A stretch of DNA of 64,000 nucleotides from Gigaspora rosea. Lineage: Eukaryota > Glomeromycota > Glomeromycetes > Diversisporales > Gigasporaceae. Of this stretch, positions 12,767 through 24,382 are shown in pieces. Within the stretch, counting starts at the first letter, position 1; every line of letters begins with the position of its first letter. The stretch spans positions 172,503 through 236,502 of the forward strand of contig QKWP01000591.1 of NCBI GenBank assembly GCA_003550325.1, in the 5' to 3' direction. Under the pieces are notes generated by a model that made no database searches, was not told where the DNA came from, and saw only the letters and a program-made list of their open reading frames with translations. A program made the translations under genes and the position numbers.

Positions 12767-13788
12767 GGGTGTGGCGACTTAGGGAAGTTGGTAAGTTGTC
12801 ACCCCCAAGTGGCAGGTCTAGGGTCCAAATCCCACTGGCGACGCTTTGGAAAAATAGACCTGTGTTACGGTAACTGTTTCCTGTCGATCAGTTGGGTATA
12901 TTACCTGTAGTCCTTGGTTACCATCTCGAATGGGAGCTTTCGGCAAAGTTGTGTCCGGTGACACAGACAAATCCAAGGAACCGGGGAAATGGAAACCCAT
13001 TTGGAAAGTCCCGAGTAAGGAGGTAGCAACAATCTTCGACGGCGCTACCAGAACCGGAATATCGGAAACCGGAGCTAGAGAACTGGACGATATGACCTTC
13101 GGAGGAGAGGGTCCACCAACCTGGCCGCCGGAGTCGTACTGGAGGAAAAGGATCTATGTTCTGGAATTAGGTATCAGGGGAAGAAAAACCATAGTAGCAC
13201 CTAATACTGGGTAGATCAACTCTTCCGAGCCAACTGGTTTGGAAGTTTGGGCACCCGGTGATGGACTGGTAGGAAAGTAATAGTGGGTACTGGGGTCAGT
13301 GTGAACCTTATAAGGGCAGAAGTAGGTAATGGTAGCAGTTAGGTACCCCTGACTGCAAGTTGCTTGCCTCGGTGAGTGCGTAAGTTACCGAAGTATAGGT
13401 AATACCTGTGTGGGACAGGGACTGCTCTACCAAGTTTACCCGCGAGGATAAATTAGTCCTAAGGGGATGTAGGTAGCATCCGGGACTGTCTTCGACTGAC
13501 TAATGTATCGGAGGGCTGTACCGGTGATCACAAGTAGGATTGACATGCGAAGCGTTGGACCAGAGGGTTTAAATAGGCAATCCCCTAGTTGGGTTGTAGG
13601 TATGGCAACTAGTGTAGAACCTTCGGGCGGACTACTTAAATTAGACAACCAAAAGTTGTACGTGTGGCTAGTTGTACTCTCATTCAATGTAACTCAATTG
13701 TGGGTGCGCCCAAAGAGACGCCCTTGATCCACAGGCTTGATTAAATAAACTCTCACCCAAAGCGGGAACTTTAACACAAAAAAAAAAA
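12767..13788 (+). mobile_element. tRNA-headed retroposon (SINE-like, ~1.0 kb) with 16-bp TSD
   Basis: Perfect 16-bp TSD AATTACCTCGATTTAA at 12751-12766 and 13789-13804, with a poly-A tail just before the right copy (13776-13790). The 5' head resembles a tRNA: GTGGCGACTTAGGGAAGTTG as a loose A box and GGTCCAAATCCC as a B box about 50 bases later. The body is far more GC-rich than its surroundings. The ORFs at 12930-13214 and 13503-13727 look like composition artefacts. At about 1 kb it is long for a SINE; it could be a SINE with an unrelated body or a composite. Confidence 0.8.
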
Positions 13789-14169
13789 AATTACCTCGAT
13801 TTAATTGAAGATAATTTTTCCTCTGCTTCAGCACGCGATAAGTTCATCTTCTGCTTATATATATGTGTCAATAACGATATCTTATAACGAGGGTCTAACA
13901 TCGAGGCAATGCAATGCGTATCTCCTGTATCTGCTCAGTACTTATTAAATTTAAATTGCATCGGGATTACTATTTGAGAAAGAAAAGGATCCGCGTTAGT
14001 AGAATTTAGTTTGAGGTGCATTCTAATTTTCAACAATTGAGGAAGAAAAATATTCGCTATGGAATAGGAGCTTCCTGATATAATATTGGTAACTGATTAA
14101 AGTGTAGTGCTGTTTAATTTGTGTACATAATAAAAACATGAACGATTTTAGAATTTACTTACTCTTGTA

Positions 14170-15858
14170 GCATAGCAGAAGTTCGTTTTGATTGGCTAAA
14201 ATTTGAATAAATATGATTGGCGATGATCATTTATTTATACAGTCAATTGTAATTTTTAAAATACTTTTATTAGTAAAAATCGTCATGCCATATAAAAATT
14301 TTTTTTTGTAATATGTGACGAAACAATAAACTTAAGCAACCTATTTTTCGTCTTTAAACCTACTGTTTTTCAATGAGAGATACAGTGAGATATGGTAGTT
14401 CAAGAAACTAGATGAGAAGTGAATATTTTGAAAGGTTGGGAAGGTGGTCCAGCGATCTAAGCAATTAGTAAGTAAAATTGTGAGATGTTGTTTTAACTGG
14501 GCTTGTTTACCCTACAAGTAAAAAAAAAAGTACTATTTTGAATTATTATACTATTCTAAAACCTTTTATTGTAAATATTTAGGCTATGAATATAATTTAT
14601 AAAATAACGTTTATAGATACAAAAAGTTGTAATAGTGGTAGTGTTTAGGGTTTTTGGGTATGCGTAATAATGTATTGTGAAGCTGATTTAAAGTATTTTT
14701 GTACAATAATATATTTATCGTATAATAAATAATGGGTATTGCTATTTGCGCCATGGTTTTTGTATAACATTAGATCATTAATCAACCTTTTCTATTTGCA
14801 CCATGGTATGGTTACACAACCATTTAAAAAATCTTATTTTGCACCCCTATATGTTGTTAATCTACAAAAAAATGTGAGTTTTTATTGGTGCAGTATTAAA
14901 ACGGTCTAAGGTTATACAAAATTGCAAAATCCTTATTCTGCACCTCTATATGTTGTTAATCTACAAAAAAGGTGAGTTTTAACATGAAATAGCCCAAGGT
15001 TACACAAAATTGCGAACCTCTGGCCCGCATTATGTTAAGGTCTTTAAAAATTTTGGACCACATTATGAAATTAGGGTTAGGGTTGGCCTGCATTATAAAT
15101 TATATTAGCAGGCCTACTAGATTAGGTTACCAAAATAAGACTTGTGTAATATTACACAACATTAGTGGCGTCGTAACTGTTAATCTACAAAAAAAGCTGA
15201 GTTTTTATTGGTGCAACATGAAAATAGCCCAAGGTTATACAAAACTGCGAAACTCTGGCTCACATTATATTAAGGCCTTAAAAATTAGGGTAAGGGTTGG
15301 CCCGCATTATAAAATTAGGGTTAGGGTTGGCCCACATTATAAATTAGATTAGCAGGCCTACTAGATTAGATTACCAAATTAAGATTTGTATAACGTTACA
15401 CAACATTAATGGCGTCATAACTGTTAATCTACAAAAAAAGGTGAGTTTTTATTGGTACAACATGAAAATAGTCCAAGGTTATACAAAAATTGTGAAAAAT
15501 CTTTTTTATATAGTGTTAATCTACAAAAAAAGAGGAGTTTTTATTGGTGCAACATATATTACCATGGTGCAAATAGAAAAAGTTGATTGATAATCTAATG
15601 TTACACAAAACCATGGTGCAAATAGCAAAAACCATGGTGCAAATAGCAATACCCTAAATAATATAGATATATATTTCGTGAAATTTAAATTAAAACAGTA
15701 ATTATTAAACTGTATTAAATTTACTGTAAAAGCATCTTTAGAGAGTATTAAAAGTTCGTAATAAACTTTATCCAGGTATAGCCGGTAATCTATCCGAGGT
15801 GTGATCGACATTTTTCCGAGGTATTTTAACAACCAATCAAAACGAACTTCTGCTATGC
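14170..15858. mobile_element. TIR element with 11-bp TSD (MULE-like, non-autonomous)
   Basis: Ends GCATAGCAGAAGTTCGTTTT and its complement, flanked by the 11-bp TSD TTACTCTTGTA (14159-14169 and 15859-15869). Excision would restore the hAT C transposase sequence around PFYKS. No transposase. A TSD of 9-11 bp is typical of Mutator-like elements (established knowledge); the superfamily is therefore inferred. It contains a further element at 14734-15654. Confidence 0.88.
14734..15654. mobile_element. Innermost TIR element (8-bp TSD TAAATAAT)
   Basis: Ends GGGTATTGCTATTTGC and its complement, flanked by TAAATAAT at 14726-14733 and 15655-15662. The core contains at least four diverged direct repeats starting GTTAATCTACAAAAAA. 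CCATGGTGCAAATAG is repeated at the right end. Two short TTAGGGTTAGGG runs occur by chance of the repeat (15067 and 15318). No coding capacity. Confidence 0.88.
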
Positions 15859-16871
15859 TTACTCTTGTAAAATGGTTTCAAAAAATTACAAAGAATTTCT
15901 GCCTTTTCCTATTCATCGCCAAGGGGTGCAATTGGCTCAAAACGATTAAATACATTTCTGTAGGAGATGGTAGATCATAACATTATGTAAGTCGAATTCC
16001 AGCGGGTTATTACATCAAGGGCTGGTCGCTGGGTTAAAATAAGTTCAAGACAAAACTTGACTACAAAATCCTCGAAGTTTTGCTGTCGACGTTCTGAGCT
16101 ATGAATCCACTTCACACAATCTCGGATCTATAACATTAATTGCAAGTAAGTAACCAATTCTCTTTAAACCGGGCGGGTCTATTATAATGAACTAAAAGAT
16201 AAATTTTATTGTAAATAATAATATTGGTTATACTGAACTAACAACATAAAATTTATTCACAAATCGGATAAATTCTTTTACCTTTTTTTTTGATTATAAA
16301 AGAATAAATTTGATGCTTTGGCGAATGGCTTTCTCCGTAAACTTCTGGTGCCATATATACAGTAGTAAAACTTCATAAATTCCACTTAACTAACAGTTTT
16401 TAATTACTAATCGAATGCTTTTTTTTCCTATTCTGAACCGAGCAATTATTCGATATAATTTACTATTTTTTTTAAAAAAAAAAAATTAAATAACATTAAA
16501 AATACATACAGCACATTCGTACCAAAATCATTAGAATTACCATTTTTAAATGCTATTTAAATGCCATTTTTTTATTCTAACACCATATCTATAGCCATAA
16601 TCAAAGGTTGTACTATATGCTGAAATCACTTTAAGTATTAAACAAATTCTTATAGCCAATTCCAAGGTTATATTGTTACGATTTTCTTTAATTAGATGGT
16701 TGTCTTAATATATCAGTTTAATTACTAACAAATTATCCGATTGGTTAAGGAATTCTATATGTTGCACAGTTTTTATTACGTATCAATTACGTATTAAATG
16801 CTTGTATCATATCTTTTTTTTTGTACATAAGTTGTCTTTAAAATGCTTGGCGGTGAATATGAATGTGAGGC

Positions 16872-17096
16872 TCAAGAGTCAGCCTCACAATACAAATGTC
16901 TGTAACCATCAGTGAGGTCGGCTTGATAGGCTTCTATTGTTTCATAATTTCCGTAACCAATTCCATTGATAACTCGCAGTCCACAACGATTACAAGAGAA
17001 ATTTACGCCCTGAACGGCAATAATTTTTAAAAGAGAATTGGTTTCGTTTTCCCCAATAAGTTCGTTGGCTACCTTTTCTTCGTAGAAAAGAAACAA
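16872..17096 (-). pseudogene. Small ORF with Cys motif, unrecognised
   Basis: 74 codons (MFLFYEEKVANELIGENE ...), with FSCNRCGLRVINGIGYGNYE in the middle and a second Cys near the end (HLYCEADS). The C-x2-C suggests half of a zinc ribbon. It lies in an intron-like gap of the hAT C transposase. I do not recognise the family; it may be a captured host exon or a real small gene. Reported because the composition looks coding. Confidence 0.35.
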
Positions 17097-18534
17097 TAAC
17101 CATGGGCCTCATGAACTTCTGTTATTTAATTATTTTTTTTGTCTAGTCGTGATTGTTCTTGGTTCTCTTGTGTTTTTTGATTTCTTTTTCGTTAGTGTTG
17201 GCTTGTGGTTAATTCCCTATTTTTTCTATTAATAGTTTCAGTCCGCTTTTAGGTGTTTCGCTCAAGAGTATCTCATGTTTTTGCTTACTTTGTGGTTTGA
17301 ATTATGATTGGTTGCATTGTGTTATTAATTGACACGATTGGGGCTAGTGCTGGCTCCTTGGGTGTAGGTTCGCCGCAAAAATTCTTAATAGTTGGTTTAA
17401 TCACGTATTTTCATACGAAAGAAAACCAAACGAAACTACAATTAATCTCACAATTCAAATAAAAATATTCATGCCCTGGACATGTTATATCGATTACAAT
17501 GGCATATTTTCTACTTCAAAAATTTTGTTTAGAATAAAATTCGCCATATACCTACTAAATTCAAAAATAAAAGTGATAATACTCTTTATAATATAAAACT
17601 TGTTATTAAAGTAAATATAAATTATATATATGTATTATTAACTATATAATTTTATATACCAGGAACTGACCCGGTTTAGAGAGAGTTGACGATGTTATAT
17701 TAGAATTCAGCAAAAATATTAAACTATTTACTTACCGTACTCACAACGTCTTTAACTACTTTAAGTCCATCGGTGACTATGAGGTTTAATATGTGGGCAG
17801 CACAGCGTTGATGCAGAAGGTCCCCATTTGCGACAAGCATATTTTGTTCATTTAACTTGCGCTTTATATTGCTTATGGCAGAATCGTTACTAGATGCGTT
17901 GTTCAAAGTAATTGATAATGTCTATAAAAATAATATTAGCAAATATTTATAAAAAAATTGCTGGATTGCTAAATATTTACTTTAGACATAACATTTAATC
18001 TTCAAAAAATGTATTACAAATAGTGACCCCTGTATGCGGTGTGAGAACTAATTTAAACCCCAAGATTAGTTTTCGAAGATTCCAATTCTTATCAACAAAA
18101 TGGCCTAATAAAATAAAGTAATCATTAAATAATTAAAAAAATAAAGTTTATATTAAAAAATATATAAACCCGTAATAGCCATGTATCCAAGATTTTGATT
18201 CAAGGTCCATAGATCAGTTGTAAAACTTAAACGTCCAGAAATTTCTTGTATCATTATATTAACTTTTTTTCTAAGATCAGTGACATAATTTTTACAATCT
18301 TCGCGAGTAGTTTTATCGCACATTACTTTGAACTATGGTCGTAAATTATTTACAAACTTCAAAAACCCTTTATGTTCAACTATATGAAAGGGATATCCGT
18401 GCATGACAATCATATGGGCCAAATCTCGGCGGCTTACATCTTGTGAAAACTTGTAAACAGTAATACCTAATGGGAAAATTTTTAATTCTTGCTGTGATTC
18501 ATTTTTAAGGTGCTTCTTACATTTCGTATTTTTT

Positions 18535-19224
18535 TTTTTTTTTAACCCTAGTTCACTATGCTAGGGGCGCGGTTTGGCGCTTATTTATTATTACATATTC
18601 GATAATCTATTTCCTAATTTAACCAAACTATCTAAGAATCGTCCATACATCCCTAATCCATACTCAGGTCCGCCGGACCTTTTCCTATTATTACCATGTC
18701 CATCCGGAGTCCCGACTTCCAAACCCATTCAGTCCTTTTAGAAATTTTCGTCCTGGAGGCGGTACAGGACTACTCTGCTTTCCATCCAGTTTATTAAGGC
18801 GGACTTCAGTCCCTTGCTTCAGTCATCCTTCTGCTTTGGATTAAGGCAGTTCTTCCTAGGTCCAGATCCTGCAGCTCTTTTCTTTATTAAGGTCGTATGA
18901 CATACTTCGTAGATATTCACAACCGGTTTTACAACCAGCTGACCTTATTTAACCGGAGGGTTTCACCGGAACTTTGCCTTCAACCGGAATTCCACTGGAA
19001 GTATCCAAATTCAACCGGAATTTCACTGGAAGTATCCAAATCGAGAAATCACACACGCAATGTGGCTGTGTCACCAATTGTGGTCCTTGCATCCTAGTCC
19101 AAACCGTCCGTCTCGAGATCTTGTATAGAATTATGTTCCTAGTGGGGCTTGAACCAGTGACCTTGCGACTGGAACGACTTAGCGACCCGGGAGCGCAACT
19201 ACTACACTATCGACCCATGGGTAT
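18535..19224 (-). mobile_element. tRNA-headed retroposon (SINE-like, 690 bp), minus strand
   Basis: Read on the minus strand, the head ATACCCATGGGTCGATAGTG is followed by TAGTGTAGTAGTTGCGC (A-box-like) and GGTTCAAGCCC (a clean B box). The tail is a poly-T on the plus strand at 18535-18543. The TSD CATTTCGTATTTTTT flanks it (18520-18534 and 19225-19239). It is inserted inside the BED-finger coding part of the hAT C transposase. Confidence 0.82.
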
Positions 19225-20551
19225 CATTTCGTATTTTTTAAATGTCGGATCAAGGAACTCGTCCCTGTATCACTATCATGTTTTAACTTTTTTTACAATA
19301 TGTGCATTGTGCACTGTTTGCTAATAATTATTGTTATTTAATATTAGTAAATACAAATTAAAATTTCTAAATATGAATTATTTAAATTCTTACGTGGCAA
19401 AGAATCATTTTTAATAAAGTGCCCTTCCTTAAATACCCATGAATGAAGGTTTCCAACTTTACGTTTCTTGTTAGCAGGGATTGTTTCAGCACTTTCGGTA
19501 GTAGTAACCTCAGTACTTTCATTTTCAGCAAAGGCTATTTCAATATCTTCGTTTTCACTAACAACCGAGGCCATATTTACTTATAAGCGTTATAGTAATT
19601 GTAAGTCGACCAGAAGGTTTGTTTAACATGATATCGTGTTTTTTTTTTTAATAAAAACCCCCCGTGTAAGATTTGTTAATATGTTACTTTCACACATTTT
19701 TTTCATTTGTGTATTATAAAAATTATTGGTTAAAATAGTCCTTTAAACATTAAAAAAAATCATCGAAATTAAAAAATTTGAAACCTACAAAGATATATAT
19801 ACCGGTATATATATTTAAATTAAAAAATAAGCTTAACTATAATAACAGACCGATTAACTTAGTTGTTATCTATATTAGTATAAATGAGTATAAGAATTTA
19901 ATAAACTACTTTTGCTAATCTAGTTTTAAACTTGTTTTTCTATACAACTAATAAAAATTATAATGGGCCCTCGTGGGCCCCGCAGGTCTGCACTCAAAAC
20001 CCGACCCAAACCCGGTATTTAATAAACCCGGTATTAACCCGGTTTACTTTAAAATGGGTCAAAATATTGAGCCCAGTTTTGACCTAAATCCCACCCAACC
20101 CACAAACCCGCAGGTTTAGCCCAGCCCATTCCGAACCCTATTTAGTATGAATATGCTGTGCCATTCTAATAATTATAAATGTTGTATTAAGAAGTTCTAA
20201 ATTTATTAAACTTCAATAAAAATAAATATCTAGCAGTAATTTTTCTTTATATAATTGTCATTATTACCTTGCGAACATCAAAGAAAAAGGCATATTGCCT
20301 TTATATAAAATAATTCGAATTATAAATTCATGATCGATCGATCAAAGAGAGATTAAATAAATAAGTTTGAACATAGTTACGAGCTACAGATTCTAGCTAA
20401 AAAATGAGCTTTGAATTTTATAGTATATCTGAATATAGATTTGACATACTGTATATTATTAGCATTTGGTCTATATATGTTACTTACAAGTGGCATGCCT
20501 ATAACCATTTTGGTTTTGGGCATGCCTGTGACCACTGTGCCACCCACCCTA

Positions 20552-22196
20552 CTTAAACAGAATAAAGAAGAAGAAAATTATAATAGCGAAGGTGGTAATA
20601 CCTTCGATAAATTCAACTATGAAAAGGAGGTGAAAATGGACAAGGTAGAAGGTTGCTTTATAGAAGAGTATTGTGAAGAAAACCCTGCTCTATTCCTTAC
20701 AAATATTATAGAAGTACCTATAAAAGAACAAGAGGAGGAAAATTCGGTGAAGTCAAAAATTCAACAAATTGTCAAAAATGACGATTTAACAATTCAACAA
20801 GGTCAGGAGGTAGAGGAATTCTTGTTGAGTAAGAAAGAAATGCTTGCACAAGGTTTTAAAGATCTGGGCTATATAGAAATTATCAGCATGCCATAAATAC
20901 TGGAAATGCCACTCCAATTAACCAAAGTTCCTATAAGGCCACCCATGGAGAGAGTGAATTTATTAAACAAGAAATAATAAAATTAAAAAAAACCAAAGGT
21001 TAATTTGGGATGCCTTTAGTCCATGGGCATCCCCTGTAGTAATTGTACCAAAGAAAGGAGGAAAGCTTCATTTCTGTGTTGATTACCGTAAGTTAAACAC
21101 ATTAACTAAAAAAGACACTTACCCTCTTCCACATATAAATGATCTTCTGGATACATTTGCAGAGACCAAATAGTTTTCAACCCTCGACTTGATGAGTGGT
21201 TATTGGCAAGTCAGGGTAAGGGAAAAAGATAAAGAAAAGACCACATTTACAACAAAATTCAGCATGTACGAATTTAACATGATGCCTTTGAGTTGTGTAA
21301 TGCTTCCAGGACATTCCAAAGGCTCATGAATAAAATTTTACAAGAATGTATTGGAGAGTACACAGTGGTATATCTTGATGATATAAATGTTTTCTTGAGG
21401 ACATTTTGCGATCACCTAAAACATTTGAAAATTATTTTTAAAAAACTCAAAAATGCAGGACTCAAATTAAACTTAGATAAATATAATTTCTTTCAAACAG
21501 AGATATATTATCTAGAACATATAATAAGTAGGGAAGGTATAAAACCTGATGAATCAAAAATTAATAAGGTAAAGGAATTTCCAGTACTAATAAATATTAG
21601 ACAGCTACGGGGCTTCCTTGGGTTGGCCTCCTATTATCGACGATTTGTTAAGGGATTTGCGAATATTACACACTCTTCATAAATTATAAAAAAAAACTGT
21701 AGCATACAAATGAACTGAAGAAAAACAATTTGCATTCGAAATTTAAAGAGGCATTTAGTGAAGGCCCCTATATTAAGATATCCTGATTTTAAGGAAATAT
21801 TTTACTTACATACAGATGCGTCGGGCACTGGATTGGGCGCCATATTAGCTCAGAAAGACAAGTAACAAAAGGTGTATGTAGTTGCTTATGCAAGTAGGGG
21901 ACTCTCCAAAACTGAACGTAATTATTCCGCGCCGGAGCTAGAGTGTTTGGCTGTCATATGGGCGGTAGAACATTTCCACCATTATTTAGGGGCAAACGCT
22001 TTATGCTGATAACGGATCATGCAGCTCTCAAATAGCTACATACAGCCGAACCAAAAGAAATTAGAGCCTGCTGGATTTTAAGACTACAGCCGTATAATTA
22101 TGATATTATTCATCACGCCGGAAGAAAACATTCGAACATCGATGCCTTATCACAGATGCACTCAAGAAAAGAAAAAGAAAAAGATACGGATGATTA
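20552..22196 (+). pseudogene. Gypsy reverse transcriptase / RNase H remnant
   Basis: Resumes the gypsy polyprotein after hAT B. A Glu/Lys-rich spacer (20552-20896) leads to SPWASPVVIVPKKGGKLHF and YRKLNT (21018-21100), then DLMSGYWQVRV, and the catalytic YLDD at 21370-21381 in the frame 21293-21682. The RNase H part follows ([17 protein letters not shown] about 21813-21863, [19 protein letters not shown], and HHAGRKHSNIDALSQ to 22150). TAG stops at 21171-21173 and 22033-22035 sit at expected Trp codons. A frameshift lies near 21290. No integrase. Family function: copying the retrotransposon RNA to DNA; not functional here. Confidence 0.85.
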
Positions 22197-22401
22197 AAAA
22201 ATAAAAAATTTTTTATAATATAATAAGTAAATAAATCAATATAAATAATAGAATGCAAAAAAAAAATAAAATTAAAAAAAATAAAATTAAAAATACCTTT
22301 ACATAACTTTGGAGGCGACTTGGAATTAATAAAATTTTAATTTATAAAATTTGGTCAATCATATACATTTAGTATACATTTACTTTCTCGGAAATTGGTG
22401 A

Positions 22402-22568
22402 TGTTATACCTCTAAAGAATAAAGATATAATAAACTCTGACTATAATAATACACAAGTCACTTTTTATTCTAAATCGGGTTGAATCACCGAGTCACGCCT
22501 CTGGCGAGTTGCCTTCTTGTCGAATTTGTATTAATATTATTACCAAAGAGCCTTTTCTCCCCGTAACA
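22402..22568 (+). repeat. 3' LTR of the gypsy element
   Basis: Direct-repeat partner of 4979-5145, starting about TGTTATACCTC and ending CCCCGTAACA. A purine-rich AACTTTGGAGGCGACT lies about 90 bases upstream and may mark the older polypurine tract. Confidence 0.75.
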
Positions 22569-23419
22569 ATATGTAGTCGCGATCTATGAATTATTTAATC
22601 GAGGCATCTTAACTACGGAGACACTCCACACAATTATTCCCGAAAATGGGATAATATATATAATTTTCATCATGGCATTTATATATATACGCAAAAAAAT
22701 AATGCCACCTCAAATTTTGAGCGACTTCTATAAAACTCGAAAAAGCAATTCTAGCACTTAATGAGATTACTAGAATGCGAACTGAAACAGATTGGAAAAG
22801 TGAGATTCGGTCTCAAGGTATTTATTCAACAACGTGGTTATAGCGGAGCTAGTGTCTCTGACATAATGTACTGGCTTCGCTAATTAAAGGACAAGAATCT
22901 GCAAGAAGCCACAAATCTGAATACTCCGACAAACTGAGACTCTCTGGGTCGAATTTACCGCCTTATTTAACGAGAGAAGGAAGAGGGATGGACATTCTCC
23001 CACGAAAATATATAATGTCTTATCCTGCCTTTTCGCAGTTACTGCTCAAAGCGATCTTAAAAAGAATAATTATTTCTTTAATTCTCTATATAATGATACC
23101 TATTTATCTTTTTCTGAATTTGAGAGGAAAAAGGGCTACACTTGCTAGCTTCTATCAGCATCAGAGATCTCCTCAAAGGGCTTCACTGGATAAAATTGAG
23201 ACTTGGGTCGATAAAGAAAGATACTTACTTTAGTAGTATAGGAAATAGTGGTAATGTATTCAATGACGATAGCTAGTGCGAGGTAGGGAAAGGAACCGCT
23301 ATTTTTACTATGTAAAAGGCTTAGGATCCGGCGGGCATTTATGCTTTATTCCTCCCATACTCGTATCTATATAAGCCGGTTTTTAAAAAAATAATTTTAC
23401 AGATATCAATGAAGATATA
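22569..23419. other. Region with weak coding look, unassigned
   Basis: More GC-rich than the flanks. The longest frame (22988-23233, plus) reads MDILPRKYIMSYPAFSQLLL and contains a hydrophobic stretch, but it is bordered by stops and I cannot match it to a family. Probably another decayed repeat. Confidence 0.3.
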
Positions 23420-23581
23420 ATTTGTTATTTTTTATTTCGTGTCTTGTAGATAGAGGAAGTGGTTATATTACTTGTCTCTAGTAAAGTTTCTTTGCATACC
23501 TTACTTGCCTCAGTTTCTAGCAATTTCTCTAAATTGGATACTTCAGGCTCATTTACAGTAATATACTTATTTCAGATGAGA

Positions 23582-23614
23582 TTTTTCCAGGACCGCCGGT
23601 CTCGGAAATTTCAG
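23582..23614. repeat. Short palindromic interspersed repeat, copy 1
   Basis: Core GGACCGCCGGTCTCGGAAAT; near-palindromic around GACCGCCGGTC. Its minus-strand translation adds a Gly-Gly-Pro-Gly peptide to the host frame. Confidence 0.6.
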
Positions 23615-24100
23615 TATTTTCGGACAAAATTTGATGCCTTGCATTACCTGTATCAACGTTCTGACAAGAATAGTTTATAATCTCTTGAATTTGATCATTA
23701 GTAAGCTTTGAAATAAACTTTGCACTATATGATTTGATGTATTTAATTTTATCATGATCTATTTTTTCGGATAATATATAAATTTTCTCAGCTTTCTGAG
23801 TTTTTTTGCGCAAGTCATCCCGCGATATTTCTGGAAGATGTAAACCTAATTCTTGAGATCTTTTTTTATGGATAATAGAAAGCTGTTTTGTAATGGAATC
23901 ATAAAGTAAGCGTCTCGCCTTCTTTTCGCCAATTTTACTTCCGCTATTTTTTATAATCTCATTGAATTGAACCCTGAAATCCTTTCCATAGATGGATCAA
24001 CACAAGATTTCTTCTTGGTTAGCTCCATTTGCACCATCCTCAGCATCAAAAGCTTTATCCATAACTGCGCTAGGTGTTATGATGCTTCGTCAATGTTAGC

Positions 24101-24132
24101 TTTTCTGGGACCACCGATCTTGGAAATTTCAG
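24101..24132. repeat. Short palindromic interspersed repeat, copy 2
   Basis: Core TGGGACCACCGATCTTGGAA, same orientation as copy 1 and ending AAATTTCAG like it; a few substitutions. Confidence 0.55.
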
Positions 24133-24382
24133 TCACATGGTTTTGAATTATTATTATATTCTTGTAAAGACGGCTCGGGAGTAAATAATTCTTGGAACAA
24201 CCCCTGCCCACTTTTTACACTCAAAGAAGATTTAGTATCCTGGGAAGCTATGATTTTCTCTTGATCTTGAAGCTTCTTTTCCTTAATGTTTTGGATTATC
24301 TCTTTACTAACCTTTTCTTTATACAGTATGTTGAATCTAGGAAATCGTCCATTTCCTTATCTTCCGACGATTTAGGCTATGT

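Larger units (their letters stand above)
12042..19574 (-). pseudogene. Decayed multi-exon hAT transposase (element C)
   Basis: Reads on the minus strand from MASVVSENEDIEIAFAENES (19574) into a BED finger (CTYCKK near 19285, HLKNTKCKKH straddling an insertion). It continues with HGYPFHIVEHKGFLKFV and a SFTTDLWTLNQNLGYMAITG block (18180-18460). Next are HQRCAAHILNLIVTDGLK (17724-17906), RWNSTY (near 16000), SMLDPRYK (near 13890), and the dimerisation exon with AWWKLNAPKYPSVSAMARDI (12234-12416), ending at 12042. Several in-frame stops. One retroposon lies inside the BED finger, another and a TIR element in the C-terminal half. Intact-looking exon ends (GT/AG) remain around 19395 and 17930. Non-functional. 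Confidence 0.82.
11063..20140. mobile_element. hAT element C nested in element B (8-bp TSD TTTAGTAT)
   Basis: Termini TAGGGTTCGGAATGGGC and its complement at 20124-20140, flanked by TTTAGTAT at 11055-11062 and 20141-20148. Both subterminal regions (11063-11240 and 19960-20130) are GC-rich clusters of GGGCC/CCCGG words, unlike the AT-rich surroundings. It encodes a minus-strand transposase remnant and contains two tRNA-headed retroposons and an 11-bp-TSD TIR element. A similar left end recurs as a fragment at 58539. Confidence 0.92.
6873..20551. mobile_element. hAT element B inside the gypsy element (8-bp TSD CTTAAACA)
   Basis: Left end TAGAGTGGGTGGAACAG and right end (complement) TAGGGTGGGTGGCACAG are terminal inverted repeats, flanked by CTTAAACA at 6865-6872 and 20552-20559. 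Subterminal GGCATGC motifs occur several times at both ends (6900-6970 and 20492-20528), as expected for hAT transposase binding. Removing the nested second hAT leaves about 4.6 kb, enough for an autonomous element. The plus-strand transposase remnant at 8540-10889 probably belongs to it. Confidence 0.9.
4979..22568 (+). mobile_element. Decayed Ty3/gypsy LTR retrotransposon with nested insertions
   Basis: Two LTR-like direct repeats (about 4979-5145 and 22402-22568) enclose gag-like, zinc-knuckle, protease, reverse transcriptase and RNase H remnants in the order gag-PR-RT-RH on the plus strand. The internal region is interrupted at 6873-20551 by a hAT element with TSD CTTAAACA, which lies between protease and RT. 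No integrase is visible: after the RNase H end (HHAGRKHSNIDALSQ) come only about 200 bp of AT-rich DNA before the 3' LTR. All reading frames are broken. Confidence 0.85.

Noticed and set aside
12767-12845. Functional tRNA gene
   Set aside because: A and B boxes are loose, no proper cloverleaf stems were found, and it heads a poly-A-tailed element with TSD.
12930-13214. 94-codon ORF in the GC-rich retroposon
   Set aside because: Lies wholly inside the retroposon body; the GC-rich sequence is open in several frames and no motif is visible.
15067-15330. TTAGGGTTAGGG runs suggesting interstitial telomere
   Set aside because: Only two repeats each time, and they recur as part of the internal repeat of the 14734-15654 element.
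22320-22401. 3' LTR starting at TGGAATTAAT (22320)
   Set aside because: This stretch has no counterpart before 4979; similarity to the 5' repeat begins only at about 22402.
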